Shown: positions 25,317 through 35,918 of the stretch, piece after piece
How positions within the stretch are numbered: position 1 is the stretch's first letter
Layout of the letters: each line of letters opens with the position of its first letter
Assembly (NCBI GenBank): GCA_013360405.1
Contig: JABWBR010000002.1
Location: 1 to 64,000, forward strand
Reading direction: 5' to 3'
From: Saprospiraceae bacterium
GTDB lineage: Bacteria > Bacteroidota > Bacteroidia > Chitinophagales > Saprospiraceae
Length of the DNA stretch: 64,000 nucleotides
Program-made: the position numbers and the translations under genes
The notes under the pieces: model-generated
Database searches by the model: none
The model's input: the letters and a program-made list of their open reading frames with translations, nothing else
What the model was told of the DNA's origin: nothing

Positions 25317-26150
25317 TCACTCCATCTCCGCCAACACCGGCAAATGATCAGAAACACAGAGCCCGTTGCGGCGCTTGTCGTTGATATGCCGGTAACGCAG
25401 CACTTTCCAGTTTTTGACAAAAATATAATCGATCCGGTCCTGCGGAATGATTTGATGGTCAAAGGCATTGAAAGTACCCGGCGGACCGTATAGCGGTTTG
25501 CGGGAAATAGCGAGGGCGTCGTCCAATTTTTCGCGCAGGGCCTGGATGGGCGCCGTTTCGGGCGTGCTGTTGAAATCGCCCATGACGATTACTTTTTTGT
25601 CGGACAAGCCGAATTCTTCTATTTTTTTCAGGATCAACTTAGCCGACATCTCGCGGGCCAGCTTGCCGATATGGTCGAAATGGGCGTTAAATACGTACAG
25701 CGTATCACCGCTCGCTTTGCTCTGAAAAGCGCCGTAGGTGCATATTCTGGTCAGGGCGGCATCCCAGCCCACCGAAGCGGTGTCCTGGCTTTCCGACAGC
25801 CAGAAGGTGGCGGTTTTGATCAGGTCAAATTTTGTTTTGTCGTAAAACAGGGCGCTGTATTCGCCTTTTTGAGTACCGCCGTCCCGGCCAATACCCGTAA
25901 AGTCGTAATTAGGGAGGTTTTTGAGGATATAGTCGATCTGGCTGTACAACCCCTCCTGTGTGCCGAAGAAATCAGGGGCGTAATAGTCGAGCAATTGCAC
26001 GACCTCCTCTCGCCTTCCCGTCCATGCATTTTCTTTATCGCCCGGGTTGTCGAAGCGGAGATTGTAGGTCATGATTTGGAGCTGGCCGTTGGCTTTCATA
26101 CAAGCGAAAAATACAAGTAAAAAGACCAAACAGGATTTAAATGCGCGCAT
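25317..26150 (-). CDS. Secreted endonuclease/exonuclease/phosphatase family protein
   Basis: A 277-residue protein with a signal-type N-terminus (CLVFLLVFFACMKANG). The EEP fold is shown by LQIMTYNLRFDNPGD, the metal ligand Glu in FGTQEGLYSQIDYI, VFNAHFDHIGKLAR, MGDFNSTPETAPIQ and the C-terminal SDHLPVLAEME with the catalytic Asp-His. Members are nucleases or phosphodiesterases/phosphatases acting on phosphate esters; export suggests extracellular nucleic acid or lipid substrates. It lies 15 bp after the methyltransferase gene, likely cotranscribed. Confidence 0.85.
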   Translation of the reverse strand: MRAFKSCLVFLLVFFACMKANGQLQIMTYNLRFDNPGDKENAWTGRREEVVQLLDYYAPDFFGTQEGLYSQIDYILKNLPNYDFTGIGRDGGTQKGEYSALFYDKTKFDLIKTATFWLSESQDTASVGWDAALTRICTYGAFQSKASGDTLYVFNAHFDHIGKLAREMSAKLILKKIEEFGLSDKKVIVMGDFNSTPETAPIQALREKLDDALAISRKPLYGPPGTFNAFDHQIIPQDRIDYIFVKNWKVLRYRHINDKRRNGLCVSDHLPVLAEME

Positions 26151-26165
26151 GCTGATATGTTTTGA

Positions 26166-26876
26166 TTACCTTTTTACTGCTCTTATGCACATAAAAGACG
26201 GAAATTCATTTAACTCTTTGTAATGTCTGGGGTCGTATTTTTCAAATTCGGGTACAGGCCTGGGTTCTACCAGTTTATCGATATAAAACCCATTTTCCGT
26301 TATTGGCGCGATACACTCCTGTAAGGGCCTTCTAAAGCTGTTCACTTCAACAGGCTGGCCAAATCCCTTCCAGGTGCATTTGACGTGTTCGACTTCAAAA
26401 TATTTTTTTGATTCAAAAAAATTATACTCAAAAAAAGGATGTTCAATCGAAATCACAAGGCAGCCCCCCGGTTTTAGCACCCGGTTAAATTCCTGCATGG
26501 TCAATGTCCAGTCCGCTAAGTAGTGCAAGGCCAGCGCGCAAAGCACAACATCAAAAGAAGCATCGCTAAGTGTGTGGAGAGGCGTTGAAAAATCGTGTAC
26601 AAAAAACGTGCCTTGTCCCTTGTTGCGGCTTATCGCCAATTCCACCATGCGCGGACTGATATCAAAACCGGTCACTTCGGCGCCGTCAGCTATCAGTATT
26701 TCGGCGTATTTGCCGGGGCCGCAGGCTGCGTCGAGGATAGCCTTGCCTGCAATATCGGGCAGCAGCGCAAGGGTATTGGGCCTGTCGTAGTAGGCGTTGT
26801 GCGGCTTGTGCTCGATTAGTTCGTTGTACTTATCGGCCATTTGCTCATAAGCGGCAATGATTTTTGATTTGATCAT
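26166..26876 (-). CDS. Class I SAM-dependent methyltransferase
   Basis: A 236-residue protein. Motif I AILDAACGPGKYAEILIADG (about 44-63), the acidic end of strand 2 in EVTGFDIS, then ASFDVVLCALALHYL and LKPGGCLVISIEHP are the standard Rossmann-like methyltransferase motifs. The small-molecule target is unknown. The leading MADKYNELIEHKPHNAYYDRP segment resembles cofactor/natural-product methyltransferases of the UbiE type in general form only. Confidence 0.85.
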   Translation of the reverse strand: MIKSKIIAAYEQMADKYNELIEHKPHNAYYDRPNTLALLPDIAGKAILDAACGPGKYAEILIADGAEVTGFDISPRMVELAISRNKGQGTFFVHDFSTPLHTLSDASFDVVLCALALHYLADWTLTMQEFNRVLKPGGCLVISIEHPFFEYNFFESKKYFEVEHVKCTWKGFGQPVEVNSFRRPLQECIAPITENGFYIDKLVEPRPVPEFEKYDPRHYKELNEFPSFMCIRAVKR

Positions 26877-26885
26877 GGTGTGGTG

Positions 26886-26920
26886 ATGTTTGATGTTTGA
26901 TTTTTAGGTTTGATGTTTAA
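26886..26920. repeat. TTTGATGT word repeat
   Basis: Tandem GATGTTTGATGTTTGATTTT followed by a further TTTGATGTTTA, immediately upstream of the methyltransferase start. Another junction-specific word. Confidence 0.65.
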
Positions 26921-27032
26921 TAAAATAAATGTGTTTAAAATTTAAATAAAAACACAAAATGTGGTATATTGCAATTGCTAAGGTATAAAGCTTAGTCGTA
27001 TTAACACCATTTTCCACAAACACCAATTCATC

Positions 27033-27446
27033 ATGAACCCTGTTATCAAAAACATCCTGGCCGTGATCGCCGGCATAGTAGTGGGCAGCTTAGTCAATAT
27101 GGGCATTATTATGATTAGCGGGTCTATCATTCCACCCCCTGCCGGCGCCGATGTCACTACGGCAGAAGGATTAAAAGCAGCCTTGCCTTTATTCGAGCCC
27201 AAGCATTTTATCATGCCGTTTTTAGCGCATGCCCTCGGCTCTCTTGTCGGCGCATTTGTGGCCGCCAAAATTGCGGCAAGCCACCAAATGTATTTCGCAC
27301 TGGGCGTAGCCGGCTTTTTCTTACTAGGGGGCATCGCCAATGTGTTTATGCTCCCCTCTCCCGTTTGGTTTAACGTATTGGATTTGGTAGCCGCCTATCT
27401 GCCTATGGGGTATTTGGCAGGGAAATTTGGTTTGAATAGGAAGTAA
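27033..27446 (+). CDS. Small four-helix membrane protein, function unknown
   Basis: A 137-residue protein with hydrophobic helices at about 6-30, 60-82, 88-106 and 110-130. The first is followed by a Pro/Gly loop (GSIIPPPAGADV). Both ends appear cytoplasmic. It ends in LNRK. No family name can be given. The gene is divergent from the methyltransferase gene and is followed by an inverted word repeat. Confidence 0.7.
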   Translation: MNPVIKNILAVIAGIVVGSLVNMGIIMISGSIIPPPAGADVTTAEGLKAALPLFEPKHFIMPFLAHALGSLVGAFVAAKIAASHQMYFALGVAGFFLLGGIANVFMLPSPVWFNVLDLVAAYLPMGYLAGKFGLNRK

Positions 27447-27451
27447 AATTT

Positions 27452-27560
27452 GGTTGTCGGTTGTCGGTTCTCGGTTGTCCGTTCTCTGTTCTCTGTTAAG
27501 TTTAATTAGCAAAGATAAAGAACGGAGAACCGACAACCGACAACCGAGAACAGAGAACAA
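27452..27560. repeat. Inverted GGTTGTC/GTTCTC word repeat, long hairpin
   Basis: GGTTGTCGGTTGTCGGTTCTC (27452-27472, shown here as one 21-bp arm) is exactly mirrored at 27525-27545, with further GTTCTCTGTT words between and outside the arms. The loop is about 52 nt. It separates the small membrane protein gene from the BNR protein gene. Confidence 0.8.
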
Positions 27561-27602
27561 CTTTCCAATATATTCCCTATCTTTTCCCCAAAAACACGAC
27601 AA

Positions 27603-30600
27603 ATGCAACGACTGCTTCTTACCACCCTTCTTACCCTGGGCAGCCTGATAGCTGTTTTCGGCCAGGGAACCGAACTTTCCAATTACTTCAAACCGCTTAA
27701 ATATAGAAATATCGGCCCTTTCCGGGGCGGAAGATCCGTGTGCGCCACGGGCGTCATTGGCGATCCCCTCACTTATTATATGGGCACGACAGGCGGGGGC
27801 GTTTGGAAAACGGATGACGCCGGCCAGCACTGGAAAAATATTTCGGACGGCTTTTTCGGCGCCGGCTCGGTAGGCGCGGTAGCCGTTTCGGCCAGTGACC
27901 CAAATGTGGTGTACGTGGGTATGGGCGAACACGCCCCACGCGGCGTGATGACCTCCTACGGAGACGGGGTGTATAAATCAACCGATGCCGGTAAGACCTG
28001 GAAGCATATCGGACTGAAAGAAACGCAGCAGATTTCCAGAATAATTATCCATCCGAAAAATCCGGATGTCGTTTACGTGGCGGCACAAGGCCAGCTCAAC
28101 GGAAATAACCCCGACCGGGGTATTTTCAAATCGATGGACGGCGGCGCTACCTGGAAAAAGATGCTGTACGTCAATGACCGCACCGGTTGCGCAGAATTGT
28201 CGATGGACGCTACAGACCCCAATATACTCTACGCGGCTATGTGGGAACACCAGCGCTTGCCCTGGAAGGTAATCAGCGGGGGGCCGGGCAGCGGCCTGTA
28301 CAAATCGATGGACGGCGGCGCCACCTGGAAAGAAATGACGGAGGGATTGCCCAAAGAAAAAGGCAAAATGGCCATCGCCGTCTGTCCGTCAAATTCCGAG
28401 AAAGTCTATGCTTTAATTGAAAGCGATTCTGAACAAGCAAAAGGAGGACTATTCGTTTCCCACAATGCCGGCAAATCCTGGAGCAGGGTCAGCTCAGACA
28501 ACCGCCTGGTGCAACGCGCCTGGTATTACATTGAAGTATTCGCCGACCCGAAAGACGAAAATACCGTATACGTGCTCAGCGCCCCCGCCTTGCGCTCGAT
28601 TGACGGCGGAAAAACCTGGGAAAATATTGACGGAACCCACGGTGATTACCACGACCTCTGGATCAACCCCAACAACCCCAAAAACTTGTGCATCTCTAAC
28701 GACGGCGGTGCAGCCATCAGTTTCAACCACGGGGCCTCCTGGTCTACGCAGGACAATATGCCCACCGGACAATTTTACCGCATTAACGTTGATAATGGAT
28801 TCCCCTACCGCATATACGGCGGCCAACAGGATAATACCTCGGTATCAATTGCTTCCATGGAACTGGGTTCTTATAACATTAGCAGCAGCAGTTGGACCGC
28901 CTCGGCAGGCGGGGAGAGCGCTTTCCTGGCTTTTGACCCCAATAATCCCCGTTATGTGCTGGGAGGCAGCTATCTGGGCACCATTGAGGTGATGGATATG
29001 AAAGCCGCTACGGGCACCAACATCATGGCTGCCCCGATCCAATATCTCGGCAGGGATGCCAGTGATATGAAATACCGCTTCAATTGGAATGCGCCCATCA
29101 TCTGGTCGCAGCACGAACCCAATACCTATTATCACGGCGCTCAGGTCATGTTGCGCACCAGAGACATGGGCAAAACCTGGGAAGAAGCATCTCCCGATCT
29201 GACGCGAAATGAAAAAGAAAAACAAGGCAAAGGCGGCGGCCCCTATACCAACGAAGCCGTGGGCGCAGAGAATTACGGCACCATCAGCTATATCATGGAA
29301 TCCCCCCTCGAAAAAGGCGTCATTTGGGTGGGCTCGGATGATGGATACGTACACCTGACCAGAGACGGCGGAAAATCATGGACAAATGTGACGCCGAAGA
29401 TGCTGCAGGAATGCCTGGTCAACGCCATCGAGGTCTCACCCCATGCCCCCGGCACAGCTTACATTGCCACCACGCGGTACAAATTTAACGACCATACACC
29501 CAAACTGATGAAAACCACGGATTATGGAAAAACCTGGACCGACATCACCGGCAATATCCCCTTTGGCGCGTATACCCGGGTAGTGAGGGAAGACAACGTG
29601 CGCAAAGACCTCCTTTTTGCCGGCACGGAAACCGGGCTTTACCTCTCCTGGAATGGTGGAAAAAATTGGGAAAAATTCAATTTAAACCTACCCGTTACCC
29701 CCATCCAGGATTTAATGATCAAACACGACGATCTGATCGTGGCCACCTCAGGAAGAGCCTTTTGGATATTAGACGATATGGGCCTCCTCCGGCAGTATAA
29801 AACGGCAAAAGAGCAGGCAATACTCTACAAGCCGGAAGCGGCCATGCTTTCCAACCACGGCAGCGAGCTAAATGGCAATGACGACGAATTTAAAGGCGCC
29901 AACCCGCTGCAAGGCGTAAATCCCGCCAACGGCGTCGTGATTTATTATCATTTGCCGGAAGCCCTGGATTCGACCGATATTGAACTCACGATTACCGATA
30001 AAAACGGCAATCTGGTGAGGCGCCTGAGTTCAAAAGCCGACCCCGCCTTCCAGTCGTATGCCGGCGGCCCCCGCGCAGAGCCCACCATACCCAAAAAGAA
30101 AGGATTAAACCGGTTTGTATGGAATATGCGCTACCCCATGCTCAAAGGCGCGCCACTCGCCTATATCGAGGGCAGCTTCCAGGGCCACAAAGCCTCCCCC
30201 GGGGAATATACCCTGCAACTGAAAGTGGGAACGCAGGAATTAAAGACAACCTTTGCAATACTCGAAAATCCGCTCTACGGCCTCCGTGCGGAAGATTACG
30301 CCGACTACCACCAATTTATGACGGCTGCTGAAAAGGAAGTGAATACCATGCATCAAATGGTTAACGATTTGATGAAATTACAAACGCAATTGAGTGCTAT
30401 TATCGCCGGAATAGAAGGCGACAATCACCAGGCCTTGAAAAAAGAAGCCCAGGAATTGGTGAAAAAAATGAAAACCTGGGACGAAGAGATGATTCAGCGC
30501 AAATCCAAAGCCTACGACGACGTGGAAAATTTTCCCAATAAATTTACCGCGAATTATCTTTTCGCGATCAACCACGCAGAAAGCGGTATACCCCTCGTCA

Positions 30601-30749
30601 ACCAACCCACCCGGGATAGAATTGCAGAACTGGATGTAACCTGGAAAAAATTAAAACAAGAAGGAGAGGCCATGCTAAATACGTCTGTCCCGGCCTTGAA
30701 TAAAAAATTGTGGGAAGCAGGCATTGGAGCGCTGTGGCTGGGGAAATAA
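27603..30749 (+). CDS. Secreted BNR/sortilin-like beta-propeller protein
   Basis: A 1048-residue protein with signal peptide ([18 protein letters not shown]). From about residue 35 to 720 it has repeated Asp-box/BNR units such as [55 protein letters not shown] and [13 protein letters not shown], forming one or two beta-propellers of the VPS10/sortilin or xyloglucanase-like type. Residues about 780-900 look like an Ig-like beta domain ([17 protein letters not shown]), and the last 150 residues are helical. Bacteroidota proteins of this length are often labelled glycosyl hydrolase, but no catalytic residues can be named. There is no T9SS sorting domain, so it is probably periplasmic. Confidence 0.82.
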   Translation: MQRLLLTTLLTLGSLIAVFGQGTELSNYFKPLKYRNIGPFRGGRSVCATGVIGDPLTYYMGTTGGGVWKTDDAGQHWKNISDGFFGAGSVGAVAVSASDPNVVYVGMGEHAPRGVMTSYGDGVYKSTDAGKTWKHIGLKETQQISRIIIHPKNPDVVYVAAQGQLNGNNPDRGIFKSMDGGATWKKMLYVNDRTGCAELSMDATDPNILYAAMWEHQRLPWKVISGGPGSGLYKSMDGGATWKEMTEGLPKEKGKMAIAVCPSNSEKVYALIESDSEQAKGGLFVSHNAGKSWSRVSSDNRLVQRAWYYIEVFADPKDENTVYVLSAPALRSIDGGKTWENIDGTHGDYHDLWINPNNPKNLCISNDGGAAISFNHGASWSTQDNMPTGQFYRINVDNGFPYRIYGGQQDNTSVSIASMELGSYNISSSSWTASAGGESAFLAFDPNNPRYVLGGSYLGTIEVMDMKAATGTNIMAAPIQYLGRDASDMKYRFNWNAPIIWSQHEPNTYYHGAQVMLRTRDMGKTWEEASPDLTRNEKEKQGKGGGPYTNEAVGAENYGTISYIMESPLEKGVIWVGSDDGYVHLTRDGGKSWTNVTPKMLQECLVNAIEVSPHAPGTAYIATTRYKFNDHTPKLMKTTDYGKTWTDITGNIPFGAYTRVVREDNVRKDLLFAGTETGLYLSWNGGKNWEKFNLNLPVTPIQDLMIKHDDLIVATSGRAFWILDDMGLLRQYKTAKEQAILYKPEAAMLSNHGSELNGNDDEFKGANPLQGVNPANGVVIYYHLPEALDSTDIELTITDKNGNLVRRLSSKADPAFQSYAGGPRAEPTIPKKKGLNRFVWNMRYPMLKGAPLAYIEGSFQGHKASPGEYTLQLKVGTQELKTTFAILENPLYGLRAEDYADYHQFMTAAEKEVNTMHQMVNDLMKLQTQLSAIIAGIEGDNHQALKKEAQELVKKMKTWDEEMIQRKSKAYDDVENFPNKFTANYLFAINHAESGIPLVNQPTRDRIAELDVTWKKLKQEGEAMLNTSVPALNKKLWEAGIGALWLGK

Positions 30750-30780
30750 ACCCTCATAAACCTTCATAAACCCGAAGTAC

Positions 30781-32829
30781 ATGAACCTGCACAACTATAT
30801 CATCGGCAGATGGACGCCCCACGAGGGCGAAGGAATCCCCCAATTCAACGCCATTACCGGCGAACGGATAGGCACATGCGGCAGCGAAGGCATCGACTAT
30901 GCGGCAGTATTGGATTACGGTCGACGCGTGGGGGGGGCCGCTTTGCGCAAAATGACCTTCCAGGAGCGTGGGCGCATGCTCAAGGCGCTGGCTTTGCACC
31001 TCAACGAGATCAAAGACAAATACTACAAAATCAGTTATTGGACCGGCGCCACCAAAGCCGATAGCTGGATAGATATCGACGGCGGCATCGGCACCTTGTT
31101 TGCCTACGCCAGCCTGCGCCGCAAATTTCCCGACAGCCCTTTTTGTGTCGACGGCGAAACCGCTAAACTATCCAAAGAAGGCACGTTTATCGGCCACCAC
31201 ATCATGGTGCCCAAACACGGCGTAGCTATCCACATCAATGCCTTCAACTTCCCCATTTGGGGTATGCTCGAAAAGTTGTCGGTGAATCTGTTTGCGGGCG
31301 TGCCGGCAGTGGTAAAACCCTCCGAAATCACCTCCTACCTCGCCGAAGCTATGGTGCGCGATATCATTGCTTCGGGCATTATTCCAGAGGGCGCCCTGCA
31401 GCTGATCAACGGGTCGGGTATAGGCATTCTCGATCCGGTGACTTCGCAGGATGTGGTCACCTTTACCGGCTCCGCATCCACGGGGCGAATGCTCAAAGCC
31501 CTTCCACAGATCATCGAAAACGCGGTGCCTTTCAACATGGAGGCCGACAGCCTCAACGCCGCCATACTCGGCGAAGACGCCCTGCCCGGCACCCCCGAAT
31601 TTGATCTGTTTATCAAGGAGGTACGCCGCGAGATGACCGCCAAAACGGGGCAAAAATGCACCGCCATCCGCCGCATTTTTGTACCCGAAAACCTGGTCGA
31701 GGACGTGCAAACAGCCCTCCGCAAAGAACTGGCCAAAACCACCCTGGGCGACCCGCAGGCCGAAGGCGTGCGCATGGGCGCGCTGGTGAGCAAAGGCCAG
31801 CAGGAAGAGGTGCGCCGTCGCCTCGAAGAGCTTACCCGCAGCTCACAGGTCGTGTACGGCGATATCGAACAATACGAAGTAGTGGGCGCTCAAAAAGACA
31901 AAGGCGCCTTTTTCCCACCTGTGCTGCTGCGCAACGACGATCCATTCCATAACCAGGATACACACCACATAGAAGCCTTCGGTCCCATCAGCACGATCAT
32001 GCCTTACCGCGACCTCGAGGGCGCCATCGCCCTCGCCAACATGGGCAAGGGGTCGCTGGTGAGCACCATTTGCACCTACGACCATCGCATCAGCCGCGAG
32101 TACGTGATGGGCGCAGCGGCCTACCACGGCCGCATCCTCGTACTCAACCGCGACAGCGGGCGGGAAAGCACCGGCCACGGCTCGCCCATGCCCCTGCTGG
32201 TGCACGGAGGCCCGGGGCGCGCGGGTGGCGGCGAAGAGATGGGAGGTATTCGCGGCGTGAAACACTACCTGCAGCGCACCGCCATCCAGGGCCACCCCAC
32301 CGATATCGGCGCCATCACCGGCGTATACCAATACGGCGGCAAACAGATTGAAAAAGACGTCCACCCTTTCCGAAAACACTTCGAGGATCTCGAAATCGGC
32401 GAAACGCTGTGGACGCACAAGCATACCGTCACCGAAGCCGACATCGCCAATTTTGCCAACGTGAGCGGCGACAACTTCTACGCCCACGTGGACGCCACCT
32501 CGCTTGAAGGCACACCCTTTGAGCGCCGCGTAGCCCACGGCTACTGGGTGCTATCAAAAGCCGCCGGCATGTTTGTGGAGCCCCGCAAAGGCCCTGTGAT
32601 GCTCAACTACGGACTCGAAGAATGCCGCTTCACCAAACCCGTTTATCCCGGCATGACGATCGGCGTGCGACTCACCGTAAAAGAAAAAATAGCCCAGGAA
32701 AAACGCGATGAAAACGACGTGCCCAAAGGCATCGTCAAGTGGCTGGTGGATGTATACGACGAAACGGGAGAAACGGTGGCGATTGCTACAATATTGACGA
32801 TGGTGAGGAAGGCTTCCCAAACCCCATAA
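30781..32829 (+). CDS. paaZ: PaaZ: oxepin-CoA hydrolase/semialdehyde dehydrogenase
   Basis: A 682-residue bifunctional enzyme of aerobic phenylacetate degradation. The N-terminal aldehyde dehydrogenase domain (about 1-520) contains [23 protein letters not shown], the general base Glu254 in [11 protein letters not shown] and the nucleophile Cys293 in [11 protein letters not shown]. The C-terminal MaoC-like hydratase domain (about 535-680) has the catalytic Asp-His pair in [11 protein letters not shown]. In the known pathway PaaZ opens the oxepin-CoA ring and oxidises the resulting aldehyde. No paaABCDE monooxygenase genes lie in the window. Its last 44 bp overlap the convergent DUF5682 gene. 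Confidence 0.93.
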   Translation: MNLHNYIIGRWTPHEGEGIPQFNAITGERIGTCGSEGIDYAAVLDYGRRVGGAALRKMTFQERGRMLKALALHLNEIKDKYYKISYWTGATKADSWIDIDGGIGTLFAYASLRRKFPDSPFCVDGETAKLSKEGTFIGHHIMVPKHGVAIHINAFNFPIWGMLEKLSVNLFAGVPAVVKPSEITSYLAEAMVRDIIASGIIPEGALQLINGSGIGILDPVTSQDVVTFTGSASTGRMLKALPQIIENAVPFNMEADSLNAAILGEDALPGTPEFDLFIKEVRREMTAKTGQKCTAIRRIFVPENLVEDVQTALRKELAKTTLGDPQAEGVRMGALVSKGQQEEVRRRLEELTRSSQVVYGDIEQYEVVGAQKDKGAFFPPVLLRNDDPFHNQDTHHIEAFGPISTIMPYRDLEGAIALANMGKGSLVSTICTYDHRISREYVMGAAAYHGRILVLNRDSGRESTGHGSPMPLLVHGGPGRAGGGEEMGGIRGVKHYLQRTAIQGHPTDIGAITGVYQYGGKQIEKDVHPFRKHFEDLEIGETLWTHKHTVTEADIANFANVSGDNFYAHVDATSLEGTPFERRVAHGYWVLSKAAGMFVEPRKGPVMLNYGLEECRFTKPVYPGMTIGVRLTVKEKIAQEKRDENDVPKGIVKWLVDVYDETGETVAIATILTMVRKASQTP

Positions 32830-35098
32830 GTTCCCTTACCGTAGTCAACACCTTCTCCAACCGGTCTTCATCCATTGCATGTGCTGAAGCAGAAGTTGCT
32901 CCCGCCGGCGCCCCATGCTGCGCCAGGTGCAGCATCTTCTGCCGCTCAGGCGGGGAGAAGTTCGAAAATGTGCGCCGCAGGAGCGGCAGGATCTCGTTGA
33001 ATGTATCCAAGGGCAACTCGCAGAGCCAATCGTCGAGTAGCTGCCACAACCCGGGGTGGTGCAGCAATAGCAGTCCGCTGCCGTGCAAAAATCCTTCTAT
33101 CCAATAAGCAACATATAAGGCCGACTGCCCCGAAGAAAGGGCAAAGTGCAGGCGCTGACCGGTATAATCGAGCGACCATACGCCTTTGTCGAAAAGCAGC
33201 CGGGTGGCAAAACCCTGTAGTAAGGGATGCGCTCCCGGCAGCATGGCCACCTGCTGCAAAGCCGTTTGCCAATAGTCGGTGTGCTCGTCGTGGCGTAATA
33301 CGCCGATGGCGTGGTTGACGGCCAGGAAAATGCGAAAATAATCGCGGGCTACCTCTTCTTCTATTTGGCTGCAAATGGCCGGCAGGCCCAGACAAGCCCT
33401 CGGGATGAGCTCGTCGCTGAGCAGCCGCATCGCCGACACGTCGGTGCGGCGGGCGTCGCCGTATTGAATTACGCTCACCAGGGTGGGCAGGCTCTCCAGT
33501 AAGTAGTATACATCGCGGGTAAGCGCCGCCAGCCCCTGCATGCGGTTGATGAGCGGATCGATGATCTCGGGGAGGTCGGCGCGCAGGGCGTCGCGCACCA
33601 GCCGGGTAGCTTCCGGGAGGTGTATAGGCCCTTCGGCCTGGTACAACAAATGCGCCAGGGCAGCCGCGTAAACTGTATTGCCCCACATGCCGGCTTCGAT
33701 GAGTTGAATGGCAAAATCGGGCCGCCAGCGCAGTTTCCAGAATTCTTTAAAGCTGCCCAGCGCCGTATCGGGGTTTTCCTGCAGATCACCCCAGTCGATG
33801 CCCAGCAAAAGCAGCCGGTGCAATATTTTGCTTTTCAGCAAATCGGTTTCTTCGCGCAGGTCGATGCCGCCCTGGGGGTTCGTGGCGGTGGCTTTGAGCC
33901 ATTGTACATCGGTGTCGCCCCAATATTTGGCGAGCCGGGCGGTCTTGAGTTGTTGCTCGAGGTCGCGCTGCAAAGGTATGGCCGGTACTTCGGGAGGAAT
34001 AATGCCTACTTTTTTTCCCACTACCAACGCCTGCCGGATGAGTTCGAGGGGGGCATCGTTGCCGCCGCAAAAGACGGCAAGCGCGGCTTCTTCGAGTTCA
34101 GCCAGTCCTGGAAGGGCTAGTCCGCGCATGGCAGCCAGCGATTGCGCCAGTTGCACAGCGTCGAGGGCATGGGCGGGCGAGGCGTCGAGGCCTTCGTGGC
34201 GCATCAACGAGCTTACCCGGGTCATCCATTGGATAACGGCGTCGCGGTGATGGTCGAAGATCAATTCGTACCAGGCGGGCGAGGTGATGCCGGCGCCGTA
34301 GCCGCTTTGCAAGGCCAGGCGGTCATAACTCCAGGGTATCCAGGCGGCGTTGACTTTTACCTTGGGCAATCCTTTTAGCAATGCGTTATCGGTCGAGGTT
34401 TTGTAGCTCGCCACGTCTTCCAGCACCGGGCCGTGCCAGGCGCCGCACACCACGGCAATCCGGCTAAATCCGTCGGCCATAGCCTGGCGTATCACCTTGC
34501 GCATATAGGCTTCGCGCAACAAGTGATGGGGGTGGTCGAGCGAACCCACGGCTTCGCGCAGGGCGCGCATCATGGCCTGTATGCCTTCAAAAAGGGCGAT
34601 ATCGTCTTGTTGTTGTTCGAATGTGGCTTCCCACCACCTTTCGCTATCGCTATACCCAGCCAGTGCCGCGAGGTAGCCCAGTGGGTCGGCGGCGATGCGC
34701 AGGGTGTCGGCGGCGGCCGTGGGGGACGGCAATACCAATTGATTTCCCGATTGGTCGTCGGCCATGGCCAGTTGGTGGGCGGCGGGCAGGTCCATGAGCC
34801 GCACGGCCGTGCCCTGGCGGTACGCCCACAGCAGCGCCTGCCATTCGGGCGAAAAATCGGCAAAGGGGAAATACAGCGCCTGTCTGATCTGGTCGGCATT
34901 GTACATCAGCAAGGCCACCGGCGGCGTCAGCGCGATATGCGACAACAACTCACAGGCCGACTGGGCATCGGCGGGGGCTTCCAGCACCAGGCAATCGGGC
35001 TGGTAGTGCTCCAACGCGTGCAGAAGTCTGCGCGCAGAGCCGGGGCCGTGGTGTCTGATGCCGAAAATGCGGAGCGGTAGGCTTGCCATCCTGCTCAA
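32786..35098 (-). CDS. DUF5682 family protein
   Basis: A 770-residue cytoplasmic protein. The start RIFGIRHHGPGSARRLLHAL (residues 11-30), followed by PDCLVLEAPAD, and the later motif IAVVCGAWHGPVLED (about 220-235) are the two signature blocks of DUF5682. They resemble the His-containing motifs of the EreA/ChaN/TraB-like fold (inference). The family usually sits beside MoxR ATPase, von Willebrand-factor-A and SWIM-domain genes; none is present here. It starts inside the last 4 bp of the EF-hand membrane gene, so translation is coupled. The 3' end overlaps paaZ by 44 bp on the opposite strand. Biochemical function unknown. Confidence 0.8.
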   Translation of the reverse strand: MSRMASLPLRIFGIRHHGPGSARRLLHALEHYQPDCLVLEAPADAQSACELLSHIALTPPVALLMYNADQIRQALYFPFADFSPEWQALLWAYRQGTAVRLMDLPAAHQLAMADDQSGNQLVLPSPTAAADTLRIAADPLGYLAALAGYSDSERWWEATFEQQQDDIALFEGIQAMMRALREAVGSLDHPHHLLREAYMRKVIRQAMADGFSRIAVVCGAWHGPVLEDVASYKTSTDNALLKGLPKVKVNAAWIPWSYDRLALQSGYGAGITSPAWYELIFDHHRDAVIQWMTRVSSLMRHEGLDASPAHALDAVQLAQSLAAMRGLALPGLAELEEAALAVFCGGNDAPLELIRQALVVGKKVGIIPPEVPAIPLQRDLEQQLKTARLAKYWGDTDVQWLKATATNPQGGIDLREETDLLKSKILHRLLLLGIDWGDLQENPDTALGSFKEFWKLRWRPDFAIQLIEAGMWGNTVYAAALAHLLYQAEGPIHLPEATRLVRDALRADLPEIIDPLINRMQGLAALTRDVYYLLESLPTLVSVIQYGDARRTDVSAMRLLSDELIPRACLGLPAICSQIEEEVARDYFRIFLAVNHAIGVLRHDEHTDYWQTALQQVAMLPGAHPLLQGFATRLLFDKGVWSLDYTGQRLHFALSSGQSALYVAYWIEGFLHGSGLLLLHHPGLWQLLDDWLCELPLDTFNEILPLLRRTFSNFSPPERQKMLHLAQHGAPAGATSASAHAMDEDRLEKVLTTVRELMGFGKPSSPSSIL

Positions 35099-35886
35099 TT
35101 GATCGTCTGATTGAGCATATTCAGCATTGGGTCGTCGGCAAAGTCTTGTAGGAGGCCGGTATCCAGGTCGAGAATTTTGAGCAGTTGCGGTTCTTCTGTA
35201 TAATCAATTTCCCCGGATTTATTGAGGTCTTTGATAAACGACAAGGCAATTTTGTTGGATTCAAATAAAATTTGATAATCTGACAAGCCCATTCCTTCTT
35301 CACGATATTCTTTCAAGGTTTTTTCGCCCAGGTTATAGACAAAAAACGACTCCAGATCATCGGCGTTGAGTTTGCCGTCTTTGTTGGTATCCTGGCGGGC
35401 GCCTTTGATTGTGAGTATCTGAATTTTACCGTTTATCAGTTCATTCTGGAAATAAGAGATGTGTATTTTTTCTTTAAAAATAGCCATTTTAGCCCCGCTT
35501 CGCTCGTCGAATACGATGATATTGTTGTATGACCCTGCAAATTTGTATTTCTTATAATAACGACCGTCCCCATAGCCGGTATAGTCATAAAGGCTCTGGT
35601 CGTCTTTGTCGAGCTCCGGCTCATTGAGTTGGCTCACCGGCACGAGGTATATTTTGTTGATAGAGTCGATGAGCACGGGCATCAGGAAGCTGACGGTTTG
35701 TGCCGGTACTTTTTCCTTGCTACCCGGTTCACTATTTATTCGGAGGGAAGTGTCTGCGTTATTTCTCCCATCAAATGAATTGGAGATAATTTTGATAGCA
35801 CCCAGCACAAATGCCCCTGCTAATACCACCAGTGCCAAGGTGCCGAATACGGCAATAAGCCGTTGGTTGTAGCTGTTCAAATTCAT
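35095..35886 (-). CDS. Membrane-anchored protein with two EF-hand-like loops
   Basis: From ATG 35886 the protein is 263 residues. A transmembrane helix (about 11-33, LIAVFGTLALVVLAGAFVLGA) is followed by an exposed domain. Two canonical 12-residue calcium-binding loops are visible: DTNKDGKLNADD (about 166-177) and DLNKSGEIDYTE (about 210-221), each with ligands at positions 1, 3, 5, 9 and 12. The remaining beta-rich region is not recognised. A longer start at 35946 would overlap the ABC transporter end and is less likely. It sits between an ABC exporter and a DUF5682 gene in a tight leftward operon. Calcium binding is inference from the loops. Confidence 0.7.
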   Translation of the reverse strand: MNLNSYNQRLIAVFGTLALVVLAGAFVLGAIKIISNSFDGRNNADTSLRINSEPGSKEKVPAQTVSFLMPVLIDSINKIYLVPVSQLNEPELDKDDQSLYDYTGYGDGRYYKKYKFAGSYNNIIVFDERSGAKMAIFKEKIHISYFQNELINGKIQILTIKGARQDTNKDGKLNADDLESFFVYNLGEKTLKEYREEGMGLSDYQILFESNKIALSFIKDLNKSGEIDYTEEPQLLKILDLDTGLLQDFADDPMLNMLNQTIN

Positions 35887-35899
35887 ACATCCAATTTTT

Positions 35900-35918
35900 T
35901 CACTCTCTCCCTCACCCT
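35900..35918. repeat. GAGTGA-type word over the ABC transporter stop codon
   Basis: On the minus strand GGGTGAGGGAGAGAGTGA contains the transporter's stop (35912-35914). Same word class as at 25203 and 39634. Confidence 0.7.

Noticed and set aside
34433-35080. Plus-strand 215-codon open frame
   Set aside because: It is the antisense shadow of the DUF5682 gene, which has recognisable motifs; the shadow has none.
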